DNA of 64,000 bases from Nocardia sp. BMG51109 (GTDB lineage Bacteria > Actinomycetota > Actinomycetes > Mycobacteriales > Mycobacteriaceae): NCBI RefSeq assembly GCF_000526215.1, contig NZ_JAFQ01000004.1:5456001-5520000 (forward strand), given 5' to 3'. The notes below the pieces were generated by a model that saw only the letters and a program-made list of their open reading frames with translations, was not told the origin of the DNA and ran no database searches. Made by a program: the position numbers and the translations under genes. Numbering within the stretch: position 1 is the stretch's first letter; every line of letters begins with the position of its first letter. Positions 1-7,613 of the stretch are shown here, in pieces.

Positions 1-281
1 AAGCACTCGCCGAGGAAACAGATGAACGCATCGGCCATATCGGCGTTCTCAGGCTTCATCGCGGTAGCCATATCCGGGAACAGTTCGGACACGACGGCAT
101 CGAGCTTCGTCAGTTCCTGCGCCCCTTCGGGCCACGGCTCGGACGGAATAGCGCGCAACCCCGCATAGTCCAAGAACTTTCGTACCTGCGCCGCCCGGCG
201 GTCCGGGTCGAACCATTTACCCCACTCGGTTTGCTCCACTGGAACACCGAGATCCATGCCCAATTGTTCGTCGTCACCCAC
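1..281 (-). CDS. Hypothetical protein, 3'-truncated by window edge
   Basis: An open frame runs leftward from a GTG at 281 to the window edge, giving about 93 residues with no stop, so the C-terminus lies outside. An AGGGG ribosome binding site sits seven bases before the GTG, which fixes the start. The product begins VGDDEQLGMDLG and is acidic and soluble, with no membrane segment. I recognise no family. It follows two other leftward small genes (544-777 and the interrupted frame 314-439) and may end their operon. Confidence 0.6.
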   Translation of the reverse strand, partial: MGDDEQLGMDLGVPVEQTEWGKWFDPDRRAAQVRKFLDYAGLRAIPSEPWPEGAQELTKLDAVVSELFPDMATAMKPENADMADAFICFLGEC

Positions 282-313
282 GTCTGATCCCCTCTGTGGT
301 CGGTTGGCCGTCA

Positions 314-439
314 CTATATTCGTCGGTCGGTGCGACCGTCCTCATCCTCGATGCGCTCCCCGGATCTCGTCCACGCACCGAAGACCACGATCCCGCTCAC
401 GACCGCGACGACTCAGATAAGCATTGCCGCACAACGCAT
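314..439 (-). pseudogene. Small single-TM protein frame interrupted by in-frame TGA
   Basis: A GGAGG site at 444-448 precedes an ATG at 439. The frame reads MRCAAMLI, then TGA at 413-415, then VVAVVSGIVVFGAWTRSG and a charged tail ending at TAG 314. Read through the TGA it is a 41-residue membrane peptide with one hydrophobic segment and a polar C-terminus, which looks like a real small gene with one nonsense change. It lies between two leftward genes. It could equally be a chance frame. A sequencing error or a TGG-to-TGA mutation would explain it. Confidence 0.3.
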
Positions 440-543
440 TCCGCCTCCAATCGCACTGGTGCCCCGGTCAGTAGGTCCGGCCCGTGTCGGGCTTGATTTC
501 GCGAGCAGCGCCACGAGAACCGAGCAAGCCGCCGGGGCACTCA

Positions 544-777
544 TCAGTTCTCCCACGCCCGCAGGCACCACAACGGCAGCGGCGGAACGTTCCCGTCGTC
601 CTCAGCCTCGACCGGTTCGACCTCGGCCTGGTACCTGGGATTCCAATCCCGTAGTGCCCGAAGGAGTCTCACGATCACATCCGGGCGTGCGGTGTAGACG
701 ATCGCCGGGTGCTTCGACCCGCCCGAATCGACGTGCACCAGTCGCTGCGGCAGCTTGCCGCCGTTCGTCCTGCCCAT
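544..777 (-). CDS. Hypothetical protein, 77 aa
   Basis: The frame opens at ATG 777 behind a GGGGAG site and ends at TGA 544. The product (MGRTNGGKLPQRLVH...LPLWCLRAWEN) is a small soluble protein with a basic N-terminus, a central alpha/beta-like stretch and an acidic linker before a Trp-rich end. I do not recognise the family. It is transcribed away from the XRE regulator at 994, so the two probably share the 778-993 control region. A longer reading of the same frame up to 1068 overlaps that regulator and has no credible start. Confidence 0.55.
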   Translation of the reverse strand: MGRTNGGKLPQRLVHVDSGGSKHPAIVYTARPDVIVRLLRALRDWNPRYQAEVEPVEAEDDGNVPPLPLWCLRAWEN

Positions 778-993
778 CACGCTCCCCGTCCGTCGTCGGA
801 AGGCACCCGCCGCCGAGGAGCGTTCGCCACCGACCGGGGTCTCAGAGCTGTCGGTCGATGTGCCGGGAAGAGTGCGGCATCGACCCGGCGGCGGGGCCTG
901 TAATAGAGCCTGATCGGCGGGAGAGAGACGGAGTGCCACCGTTTGTGGCACCCTTGGCGCCAGGGGCACTGTCCAATTGGGGATGTGAAAACG

Positions 994-2202
994 ATGACCC
1001 AAACGGTCGACGGAGTCGGCGGGCACGTCAAGGAGCGGCGCAAGCTTGCCGGATTGACGCAGCAGCAACTGGCACAGCGATCGAATATTTCGCTGTCGCT
1101 GATTCGGAAAGTGGAGCAGGGCGACAAACCGGCCTCACCGGCCTTCATCAGCGCCGCCGCCCGAGCACTGAACACTGGTATCGACGACCTCACCGATCAG
1201 CCGTTCCCGCGTAACACTCGCGATGAGCAGCAGGTACATGCCGGTGTCGTGGGCATCCGCCGCGAGCTCGCGTCGTATCGCATCGAGCCGTTCGGGGACG
1301 TTCCGGTGCAGCCGATCGATAAGCTCGCGAACGAGGTAGCGACCGCATCGGCCTATCGGCATGGCGTCAAGCTCGGCGAACTCGGCCACATGTTGCCAGG
1401 GTTGCTGTCCGATCTTCGAACAGCCTGGTATTCGACATCGGGTTCCGTGCGGGAACGCGTTTTCGGGCTGGCTGCCGAGGCGTACGCCGCAACCAGCCAG
1501 GTCGTCTACAAGCTCGGCTACATTGATCTGTCCTCACTTGCCGTCGAGCGGTACGAATGGGCCGCCGCCCAGTCAGGTGACGAGCTGATGGTTCTCGCGG
1601 GCGATTACCAGCGCGCTGGAGAGCTGATCATGGGTGCCGACTGGGCCGCCTCCGAGCGGCTCCTCGAGAGCAGCCGATCACGGATCGAAGGTCAGCTCAG
1701 TGCCGGAGATCCGGCGGTACTGAGCATGTGGGGAAACCTGCATCTGAAGAGTGGCCTCGCCGCCGCTCGAGCCGGGCGGCGCGATGTCGCCGACGCGCAC
1801 CTGGTCGAGGCCGCCGAGACCGCCCAGCGCATCGGCGAGGACCGAAACGATTATCAGCTCTGCTTCGGACCGACCAACGTGGATATCTGGCGGGTCGGGC
1901 TGGCCGTAGAAGGAATGGACGGCACCGAGGCAGTCAAGCGCGCACAGTCGATCAAGCTTCCGAGACAGACGCCGAAGGAGCGGGCCGGACACCACTACAT
2001 CGACCTCGCCAGAGGCTTCCTGCTGCACGGAGACCGGGAGGGCGCGCTGCATTCGTTGCACATCGCCAAGCGGATCGTGCCGACACAAACCAGGTACCAC
2101 CCCCAAGTCCACGAGACAGTGCGGCAGCTCGCTCGCGACGAAATACGGAGCACTGAGACCATCCGGGGCTTCGCGGCGTGGTGTGGCATCACGCCGTTCT
2201 GA
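994..2202 (+). CDS. XRE-family helix-turn-helix regulator with TPR-like C-terminus
   Basis: The 402-residue product has an N-terminal lambda-repressor-type HTH at about residues 6-60 (VKERRKLAGLTQQQLAQRS, then LIRKVEQG). About 330 helical, Ala/Leu/Arg-rich residues follow, arranged like tetratricopeptide repeats (for example SGLAAARAGRRDVADAHLVEAA). This matches actinobacterial XRE regulators that sense a ligand or peptide through a TPR domain. ATG 994 is chosen because the HTH begins six residues later and a GGGGA lies upstream; in-frame starts at 943 and 985 fit worse. The target is unknown, but the divergent 544-777 gene is the natural candidate. Confidence 0.8.
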   Translation: MTQTVDGVGGHVKERRKLAGLTQQQLAQRSNISLSLIRKVEQGDKPASPAFISAAARALNTGIDDLTDQPFPRNTRDEQQVHAGVVGIRRELASYRIEPFGDVPVQPIDKLANEVATASAYRHGVKLGELGHMLPGLLSDLRTAWYSTSGSVRERVFGLAAEAYAATSQVVYKLGYIDLSSLAVERYEWAAAQSGDELMVLAGDYQRAGELIMGADWAASERLLESSRSRIEGQLSAGDPAVLSMWGNLHLKSGLAAARAGRRDVADAHLVEAAETAQRIGEDRNDYQLCFGPTNVDIWRVGLAVEGMDGTEAVKRAQSIKLPRQTPKERAGHHYIDLARGFLLHGDREGALHSLHIAKRIVPTQTRYHPQVHETVRQLARDEIRSTETIRGFAAWCGITPF

Positions 2203-2393
2203 TCCGGCGTCCGTGCGAGCTGCCCAGGCGCACCGCTAAGTAGGGTGTAGTGAACCCCTCACCCCGGCCAACAGCGCGACCTCCTCGCGGCCGGCCCCGG
2301 CTTCCGCATTCCGCTACGTACGTTCCGTCTTTCGGTTCGTGCCTCCCCGTCATCCCGCGTCGCCGTGGTTGCTACTCGCTGGTGTCCTCGGTC

Positions 2394-2717
2394 TCAGCCT
2401 GGAACGTAGTCGTATCCGTCATCGAGATTCCGGGCCGCTTCACGGCCTTTGAGCGTAAGCTTGTGCAACCCCTTACGCTCTACAGCGAAGCCGTATTTCA
2501 CCATCCAATTAAGCGTCCTGGAAACATGCCCTATTCGGCTTATCTCTGCGCTGTCTTTCAACTCGGCGGCGGTGTGCGCCTTGCCATCGTCCATGGCCTC
2601 GAATATCCGGCGCTTGTGCGGGGAGAAGGCATGGTTACCGTTCGGGAGGAAAGGCAACGATCCGCAGTCCTTTCGTTGTGATGTCTTCCGGCTTGACAGG
2701 TATAGGCTTAGGCTCAT
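2394..2717 (-). CDS. Small winged-helix-like DNA-binding protein
   Basis: The last 75 residues read as a compact winged helix: an opening helix (SPHKRRIFEAM), a turn with TAAELKDSAEISRIGHVSRTLNWMV as recognition region, and a wing (KYGFAVERKGLHKLTLKGREAA). That fits MarR- or phage-type helix-turn-helix proteins. ATG 2717 has GGAG nine bases upstream but overlaps the preceding gene by 83 bases in another frame; a shorter product starting near 2654 is possible. It is the last gene of a leftward four-gene operon beginning at 3536 and may regulate it. Confidence 0.5.
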   Translation of the reverse strand: MSLSLYLSSRKTSQRKDCGSLPFLPNGNHAFSPHKRRIFEAMDDGKAHTAAELKDSAEISRIGHVSRTLNWMVKYGFAVERKGLHKLTLKGREAARNLDDGYDYVPG

Positions 2718-2928
2718 CTCGCACGTCTCCGGAGTCGTCCTGCGGTATTTCAAGCCCTGAATACCCCATGGTGCGGCGAATTCCGAGAAGTGACCGTTTG
2801 GCAATGCAGGACTCCTCGGTTCCCGCTGGACCGGGACAGCAATTGCGGTGTTCTGTCAACCGAGCGACGAGATTGGTGTATCCGCTGGTGTCGTCATCCC
2901 ACCACCTGTAATTCCTCGTATGGTCCAT
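2635..2928 (-). CDS. Hypothetical protein, 97 aa
   Basis: The gene starts at ATG 2928, four bases after the stop of the resolvase-like gene, and ends at TAA 2635. The sequence (MDHTRNYRWWDDDTSGY...) has an aromatic, acidic N-terminus, a CC pair near residue 30 and a charged C-terminus ending FPPER. No domain is recognised. The tight spacing and partial overlap with the winged-helix gene place it inside the 3536-to-2394 operon. Its 3' end is shared with the next gene in a different frame, so one of the two boundaries may be wrong. Confidence 0.45.
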   Translation of the reverse strand: MDHTRNYRWWDDDTSGYTNLVARLTEHRNCCPGPAGTEESCIAKRSLLGIRRTMGYSGLEIPQDDSGDVRDEPKPIPVKPEDITTKGLRIVAFPPER

Positions 2929-2931
2929 TGG

Positions 2932-3285
2932 TTAAGCCCTCCGGCCTTGGTGAGCCCGCCGACGCTTGCGCTTGTACTCGCTCTCCTGATCCACCGTGTA
3001 CACGGTCGCAATCGCGTGAAGCTCCCGAGGAATCTCGAAGCCATCGAAATGGTGCAGATTCGGAGTGAACACCGCCTCCACCTCGAGATGTTTCACCACG
3101 TTGGTCAGGCGTTCCATCGGCCGATCGGTGTGGACGCCGAAGGCCACGATCTTGAGAAGGTTGTAGCCCAGACGTCTTGCACGCGAACGGATCCGTTCCT
3201 CATCGGCCATCTGACGAAACCCGGACACATCCCGATCCACGTAGCCGACAGCCCCGGGGCTCCCGAAGATTCCCCCCAAGCTCAT
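2932..3285 (-). CDS. Serine-recombinase N-terminal-domain-like protein
   Basis: The 117-residue product resembles the catalytic N-domain of resolvase/invertase proteins. It has AVGYVDRDVSGFRQ at about residues 11-24, where the YxRvS-Q motif should be, then an alpha/beta segment with RARRLGYNLLKIV and a loop with DGFEIPREL. It lacks the C-terminal DNA-binding domain, so it is unlikely to recombine DNA alone. Standalone resolvase-like domains of this size occur in Nocardia. ATG 3285 overlaps the upstream stop as ATGA, with GAGGA nearby, which shows translational coupling. Its role is unknown; regulation or a relic of a mobile element are both possible. Confidence 0.5.
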   Translation of the reverse strand: MSLGGIFGSPGAVGYVDRDVSGFRQMADEERIRSRARRLGYNLLKIVAFGVHTDRPMERLTNVVKHLEVEAVFTPNLHHFDGFEIPRELHAIATVYTVDQESEYKRKRRRAHQGRRA

Positions 3286-3536
3286 GACAGCCCGTCCTCG
3301 GAGGTTGGCCTCCAGGCCCCGGGGGCCACTACACCCCGGGGCCCGGAAGATTCCGAATCCCACGCCTCCAATCCGTCGCGCGTCCGTCGCAGGAGTTCCG
3401 GCGTGACCTCATCGAAGGATCTCGGGATCTCATCCGGTTCCAGCCGCAGCAGTAGATCCGCCAGGACGGGAGGGCCGAACACTTCCATGCTCTCGCCCGG
3501 ATCTCGTTGTGCACCTTCGTATCTGGGGTAGATCAT
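3282..3536 (-). CDS. Hypothetical protein, 84 aa, first gene of small operon
   Basis: ATG 3536 has an AGGGGG site six bases upstream and the gene ends at TGA 3282, overlapping the next start by four bases. The product starts MIYPRYEGAQRDPGES and has an amphipathic helix (VLADLLLRLEPDEI) followed by PRSFDEVTPELLRRTRDG, then a disordered Pro/Gly/Ser tail. No known domain is seen. It leads the leftward operon 3536-2394. The AT-richer stretch 3630-3718 just upstream is the likely promoter region. Confidence 0.5.
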   Translation of the reverse strand: MIYPRYEGAQRDPGESMEVFGPPVLADLLLRLEPDEIPRSFDEVTPELLRRTRDGLEAWDSESSGPRGVVAPGAWRPTSEDGLS

Positions 3537-3718
3537 CGTTGACCCCCTGGTCCTCGATGCTGGTGTGTAAGGTGTACCCGGCTCGGCTGGATGGGATTGC
3601 ATGTCGCGAGCCGGATACGTTCGGATCAAACCCTTGAAGACTGTTTTTTAATGATCCCGTGTAGGAAATCCTGCGGCACGCTACGAGAACCAGTTCCCAC
3701 GGGAAAAATGGTGGGGCG

Positions 3719-4210
3719 TCACGGATAGCTCACTCTCCACCGCTCGTTGTAGGCGAGCGGTGCCGAGTTGAGGACGATCTCGGTCCACCCTGTCGCCCAC
3801 TCGGCCGCATCGACCACGGCCGCGTGCACCGCATCACCTACCGACTCACAACTGCGCAGAACCTCGTACGCGCGGACGAACGACATCGCCATCTGGTCGA
3901 TATAGGCGCCGAGTGACGGCACCCGCGTCGACTCGTGCACATGCTCGGTCGCCCATGCATCGATCGCCGAAATCGCTTGGCGGCGCGTTACTGCCATGCC
4001 TGGTACCGCGCACCGCTGCCGGTGTAGTCGACCCAATCGATACGCATACAGCGCGACCGGATGCGCATTCGCGGGGCTCCCGCTGAAGAACGCCGCTTCC
4101 AGCACATGCCAATCCGGCAAACCGTCGTCCTGCTCAGTGGCCGAAACATTCGTGCCGACCCCGCCGCCGCGCCCGGCGAACCGATTCAGATCCCCGTACG
4201 CGTTTTTCAT
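3719..4210 (-). CDS. DUF4254-like protein
   Basis: The product of about 163 residues is mostly helical. Its pattern is typical of DUF4254: a Leu/Arg/His-rich helix (LYAYRLGRLHRQR), an RRQAISAIDAWAT helix, then PSLGAYIDQMAMSFVRAYEVL and a final WATGWTEIVL helix. The function of the family is unknown to me. The start is uncertain because ATG 4210, ATG 4222 and GTG 4258 are all in frame and none has a good ribosome binding site. It is divergent from the class IV aminotransferase at 4336. Confidence 0.5.
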   Translation of the reverse strand: MKNAYGDLNRFAGRGGGVGTNVSATEQDDGLPDWHVLEAAFFSGSPANAHPVALYAYRLGRLHRQRCAVPGMAVTRRQAISAIDAWATEHVHESTRVPSLGAYIDQMAMSFVRAYEVLRSCESVGDAVHAAVVDAAEWATGWTEIVLNSAPLAYNERWRVSYP

Positions 4211-4335
4211 GCACTTCAGCATTGGCGCAGGTCCGCAGACTGGGAACCGCCTGTGCACTGAACCGCACCGCCCCTTTGCCGAACTTCAGCACCACCCTGT
4301 GCTGCGGCGTCGTTGAGCGGTGGAACACTGGCGGC

Positions 4336-5118
4336 ATGGAACTCAACGGTGCACCGGTCACACTCACCGACCTGGCTCCTCTGGGGCTGGTCGGCTACGG
4401 GCACTTTACGTCGATGCGTGTGGAGGACGGCTCGACCCGAGGATTCTCGCTGCATCTGGACCGGCTCACCCGCGACTGCCGCGAGGTATTCGACATCGAA
4501 CTCGATCCCGACCGCGTACGTGAGCACATCCGCCACGCGCTGCGTGGTGTCACCGAACCGGTTACCGTGCGGGTTACCGTGTACGACCCGGCCATACCGC
4601 TTGGTCATCCGGGCGCAACCGCGAGTCCGCAGCTGCTGGTCACTATGCGCAACGCCCCGTCCGCGCCGCAAGAGCCACTGACTCTGCAGGCGATGGTCTA
4701 CGCTCGTGACTTGCCCAGGGTGAAGCACACCGGTCTGTTCGGTGCCCTGCATCATCGTGCCAACGCGCAGCGGGCGGGGTTCGACGATGCCGTGTTCACT
4801 CGGCCCGACGGCACAATTGCCGAAATTACCACCAGCAACATCGGATTCATCACTGACGAAGGCCAGTTGGTCTGGCCTTGTGCCGACATGTTGGTCGGCA
4901 CCACCATGCGGTTGCTAGCACGAGCTCGCGACGAGGATGTCGTCACCGAGCCGGTGACGCTGGACCGGCTCGGAGAGTTCGTCGGGGCGGTGGCGACCAA
5001 TGCGGCGGTCGGAGTGCGCGCGGTGTCCCGCATCGACGACATGTGGTGGCCGGCCGACCACGAACTGATCGAAACCCTGCGTAAGGATTACAAATCCATT
5101 CCGCCGGAGCGGATCTGA
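4336..5118 (+). CDS. Class IV PLP aminotransferase / aminodeoxychorismate-lyase-like
   Basis: The 260-residue protein has the fold-type IV layout. An N-terminal region carries FSLHLDRL, the usual Arg-containing substrate and cofactor segment. DLPRVKHTGL supplies the probable PLP lysine at K130, and EITTSNIGFI corresponds to the phosphate-binding loop of branched-chain aminotransferases and 4-amino-4-deoxychorismate lyases. The C-terminal half (LVWPCADMLVGTTMRLLARA) also matches. The substrate cannot be read from sequence. ATG 4336 starts the recognisable domain; the frame extends to 4222 but overlaps the divergent gene. A 66-base gap separates it from the XRE-SUMF1 gene. Confidence 0.75.
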   Translation: MELNGAPVTLTDLAPLGLVGYGHFTSMRVEDGSTRGFSLHLDRLTRDCREVFDIELDPDRVREHIRHALRGVTEPVTVRVTVYDPAIPLGHPGATASPQLLVTMRNAPSAPQEPLTLQAMVYARDLPRVKHTGLFGALHHRANAQRAGFDDAVFTRPDGTIAEITTSNIGFITDEGQLVWPCADMLVGTTMRLLARARDEDVVTEPVTLDRLGEFVGAVATNAAVGVRAVSRIDDMWWPADHELIETLRKDYKSIPPERI

Positions 5119-5184
5119 CCAGCGGCTCGTCCCGGCGGTAGTTAGGCTGATGCGCCAAGACGAGGGAAAGGGGCGTCACAAGCG

Positions 5185-6099
5185 ATGGTCGGCCTGATTC
5201 GGCCCTGGACCGGAGCCGAAACACGCGCGCTGCGTGACGCACGGCGGATGAGCCTGCGTCAGTTCGCCGCACACCTAGGGGTGAATGAGCGCCTGGTATC
5301 GAAATGGGAAGCTGGCGGGGACGAGATAACGCCACGGCCAGTCAACCAGGAAGCTCTCGATACCTCCCTGGCCAGGCTGACCGCCGACGAATCCGCGCGA
5401 TTCACCGAACTCGTGCCACCGGAAGCGATCGGCAACGACCGCGATATCGACGCCTTCAGCCAGCCGCCCCGAACCCGTCACCCAGTCGATGGCAAATGGA
5501 TCATCTGGATCCCCGAAGGAGTCTATCTGTCCGGGCCACAAGACAAACCCGAATGGGTGCCCGGTTTCTGGATCGACACCTTTCCTGTCACAAACCGTGA
5601 CTATTCCCGATTCGTTGCCGCCACCGGCTACACACCGCCTCGGCACTGGCCGGACGGGTGCCCACCACCGGAGATCGACGAACATCCCGTCGTGTGGGTA
5701 ACCCACGACGACGCCACCATCTACGCACAGTGGGCGCACAAACGGCTCCCCGACAGTCTGGAATGGGAGAAAGCCGCACGCGGCACCCGCGGCAATATGT
5801 ACCCTTGGGGAAACCAGGCCACCCCCGCGAAATGCAACGTACGCGGCAGCGGCCCCGGAAAAACCACACCTGTCGACAATTACAAGAGCGGTGTCAGTCC
5901 ATTCGGCGCCTTCGACATGTGCGGCAACGTGTGGGAATGGCAAGCAAGCGAAACCACCGGCGGCAGGTACGAACTCAAAGGCAGCGCCTTCACCTCCCCT
6001 TTCGATCGAGCAGCACCCGCAGCCCACAACGACGCCGACCACACAATGTGTGACGACGACACCGGATTCCGGTGTGCCACCTTCGATCTAAATGAATGA
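5185..6099 (+). CDS. XRE HTH - SUMF1 (formylglycine-enzyme-fold) fusion protein
   Basis: Residues about 12-45 form an HTH (LRDARRMSLRQFAAHLGVN, then LVSKWEAGG). Residues about 95-304 form a SUMF1 domain: PEGVYLSGPQ, an FPVTNRDYSRFV segment, VVWVTHDDATIYAQWA, LPDSLEWEKAARG, YPWGNQ, FDMCGNVWEW and a terminal GFRCATFD. The paired active-site cysteines of formylglycine-generating enzyme are absent; the region before GFRC reads KGSAFTSPFDRAAPAAH. It is therefore probably a binding or EgtB-like domain rather than a sulfatase activator. The HTH suggests a transcription factor that senses a ligand through the SUMF1 fold. ATG 5185 follows an AAGGGG site. Confidence 0.75.
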   Translation: MVGLIRPWTGAETRALRDARRMSLRQFAAHLGVNERLVSKWEAGGDEITPRPVNQEALDTSLARLTADESARFTELVPPEAIGNDRDIDAFSQPPRTRHPVDGKWIIWIPEGVYLSGPQDKPEWVPGFWIDTFPVTNRDYSRFVAATGYTPPRHWPDGCPPPEIDEHPVVWVTHDDATIYAQWAHKRLPDSLEWEKAARGTRGNMYPWGNQATPAKCNVRGSGPGKTTPVDNYKSGVSPFGAFDMCGNVWEWQASETTGGRYELKGSAFTSPFDRAAPAAHNDADHTMCDDDTGFRCATFDLNE

Positions 6100-6152
6100 G
6101 ATCCGGGTCGCGGATGACTCGATACTGAACTAGAAGCCGTTCGAGGTCCTCG

Positions 6153-6260
6153 CGCCGCGAGCCGCTCGCCCACCGCCGCCCTCGCAATGGTCCGTCCGTC
6201 CTCTTCGGTCGGTGTCGTGGAGGTGACTGTCCACACCGGCGCTGTGGTCATGGCAGCCAC
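6153..6260 (-). pseudogene. Remnant of a CutA-like protein N-terminus
   Basis: Reading leftward from ATG 6260 gives MAAMTTAPVWTVTSTTPTEE and then DGRTIARAAVGERLAARG. This is close to the first 35-40 residues of CutA divalent-ion tolerance proteins (a beta strand, TTTPTEEDARTIA, then a helix ending ERLAAC). After this the frame dissolves into Ser/Pro/His-rich sequence and runs into the 3' end of the XRE-SUMF1 gene, so the remaining two thirds of CutA is missing and the usual Cys is Arg. I take it as a truncated relic, probably lost when the neighbouring gene was inserted or deleted. Confidence 0.45.
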
Positions 6261-6485
6261 CCTAGACGCATCGAAGACTTCATCGGTCCTGTCCGCTTGG
6301 TGCGGTCATGGCTGACGAGATATTTTGCAGGCAAGCGGTATTCGGCAGTGAGCGGCAAGATGCCGAGCCGGATACGTGGGTGGGCGATGGTTTTCGGTCA
6401 GGTGGTCGAGCTGTCCGGGCATCGCCGCGTCGTCGCCGACGGTGCGGCTCGGCAACGCCCCTCGGGTGCTTGCACCCTTGCGGAA

Positions 6486-6535
6486 ACGGAGTATCTCTCC
6501 GTATAGTTGCGGCTGAAAACGGAGAATTCTCTCCG
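6486..6535 (+). promoter_or_regulatory. Twin inverted repeats with -10-like box upstream of LLM oxidoreductase
   Basis: ACGGAG-TATCT-CTCCGT (6486-6502) and CGGAG-AATTCT-CTCCG (6520-6535) are two copies of the same inverted repeat, about 33 bases apart. TATAGT at 6502-6507 looks like a -10 box lying against the first copy. Paired CGGAG/CTCCG palindromes are typical of TetR-family operators. No TetR gene is adjacent, so the regulator is unknown. The start codon at 6558 is 22 bases downstream. The stretch 6261-6485 shows no convincing gene. Confidence 0.5.
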
Positions 6536-6557
6536 GTACTGGCGAGAGGGTCAGCGG

Positions 6558-7508
6558 ATGACGACGGTAACCGAGGCGCGGCGGCGCTTGGGGCGGATCG
6601 GTGTGTGGCTGAACAACGCGATCACCGCGACTGCTCCGGCCGACGACCAGAGGCGGGCCTTGGTGCGGATCGAGCAGCTGGGGTACGGATCCGCGTGGAC
6701 CGGTGAAAGTACCGGCGGCAGGGATATTTTCGCCAAACTCGGGGTCTGGCTGGCGGCTACCGATCGGTTGGTGATCGGGTCCGGGGTGGCGAATATGTGG
6801 GCGCGGCCCGGGATCACGATGGCCGCCGGCGCGGCCACCCTCGCCGAGGCGTATCCGCAGCGGTTCGTCCTCGGCGTCGGCGTCGGATTCCCCAGGCAGG
6901 CCGAGAGTGTCGGGCGGAGTTACGGCCGCCCGCTGGCCCGCATGCGCGAGTACCTCGACGAGATGGACACCCGGCCGGAGGCGGCGCTGACACCCGCGGC
7001 CTCCCGTGCCGAAACACCGTATCCCCGGGTGCTGGCCGCGGTCGGGCCGAAGATGCTGGCCCTGGCGGGCGAGCGCGCCGACGGCGCCCACCCGTACGCG
7101 GCACCGGTCGCAACGACCGCGCGGGCACGAGCCATTCTCGGCCCCGGCAAGCTGGTGATCCCGGAGCAACTCGTCATCTACGACCCGGACCCGGCACAGG
7201 CCCGCGAGCAGGCGCGCGCATACCGAGCGCAGTCGCTGTCCGCCCTCCAGGTGATCGGCGGCGCCGCCGGTTCACCCTACGGCCGCAACCTGATTCGGCT
7301 CGGCTACACCGAGGAACAGGTCAGTACGGTGGACGATACGGTCATCGACGCCATCATCGCCCACGGCGACGAATCGGCCATCGCCGAACGCCTGCACGAA
7401 CACCTGTCCGCAGGAGCCGACCACGTCCTGATCAACCCCGTCGCTCCCGACCTGCCGGCCACCGTCGACATCCTCGAGCGCCTGGCCCCGGCCGTTCTAG
7501 ACGTTTGA
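6558..7508 (+). CDS. LLM-class (luciferase-like) flavin/F420 oxidoreductase
   Basis: The 316-residue protein shows the luciferase-like TIM barrel: LGRIGVWLNN at the N-terminus, a LGYGSAWTGE strand, LVIGSGVANMWARPGITMAAGAATLAEA, and RFVLGVGVGFPRQ, the hallmark flavin-phosphate region. Many actinobacterial members use F420, but the cofactor cannot be fixed from sequence. It is shorter than usual between the RMREYLDEM region and YPRVLAAVGPKMLALAGERADG, consistent with the compact TIGR03620-like group. ATG 6558 has GAGAGGG eight bases upstream. The paired palindromes upstream imply tight repression. Confidence 0.8.
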   Translation: MTTVTEARRRLGRIGVWLNNAITATAPADDQRRALVRIEQLGYGSAWTGESTGGRDIFAKLGVWLAATDRLVIGSGVANMWARPGITMAAGAATLAEAYPQRFVLGVGVGFPRQAESVGRSYGRPLARMREYLDEMDTRPEAALTPAASRAETPYPRVLAAVGPKMLALAGERADGAHPYAAPVATTARARAILGPGKLVIPEQLVIYDPDPAQAREQARAYRAQSLSALQVIGGAAGSPYGRNLIRLGYTEEQVSTVDDTVIDAIIAHGDESAIAERLHEHLSAGADHVLINPVAPDLPATVDILERLAPAVLDV

Positions 7509-7613
7509 AAATCGGACGCTTGTCGGCATGAGTGCGCGTTCGCGAGATCAACTGCTAGCCAACGTTTGTCTGTGGTCGAACGCGCGGGTCGCGGCATGAC
7601 GGTGCACCTCGAG

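Noticed and set aside
2932..3285. Active site-specific recombinase
   Set aside because: No DNA-binding domain, a poorly preserved catalytic motif and no att-like repeats nearby.
5185..6099. Formylglycine-generating enzyme
   Set aside because: The SUMF1 fold is present but the active-site Cys pair is not; no sulfatase gene is nearby.
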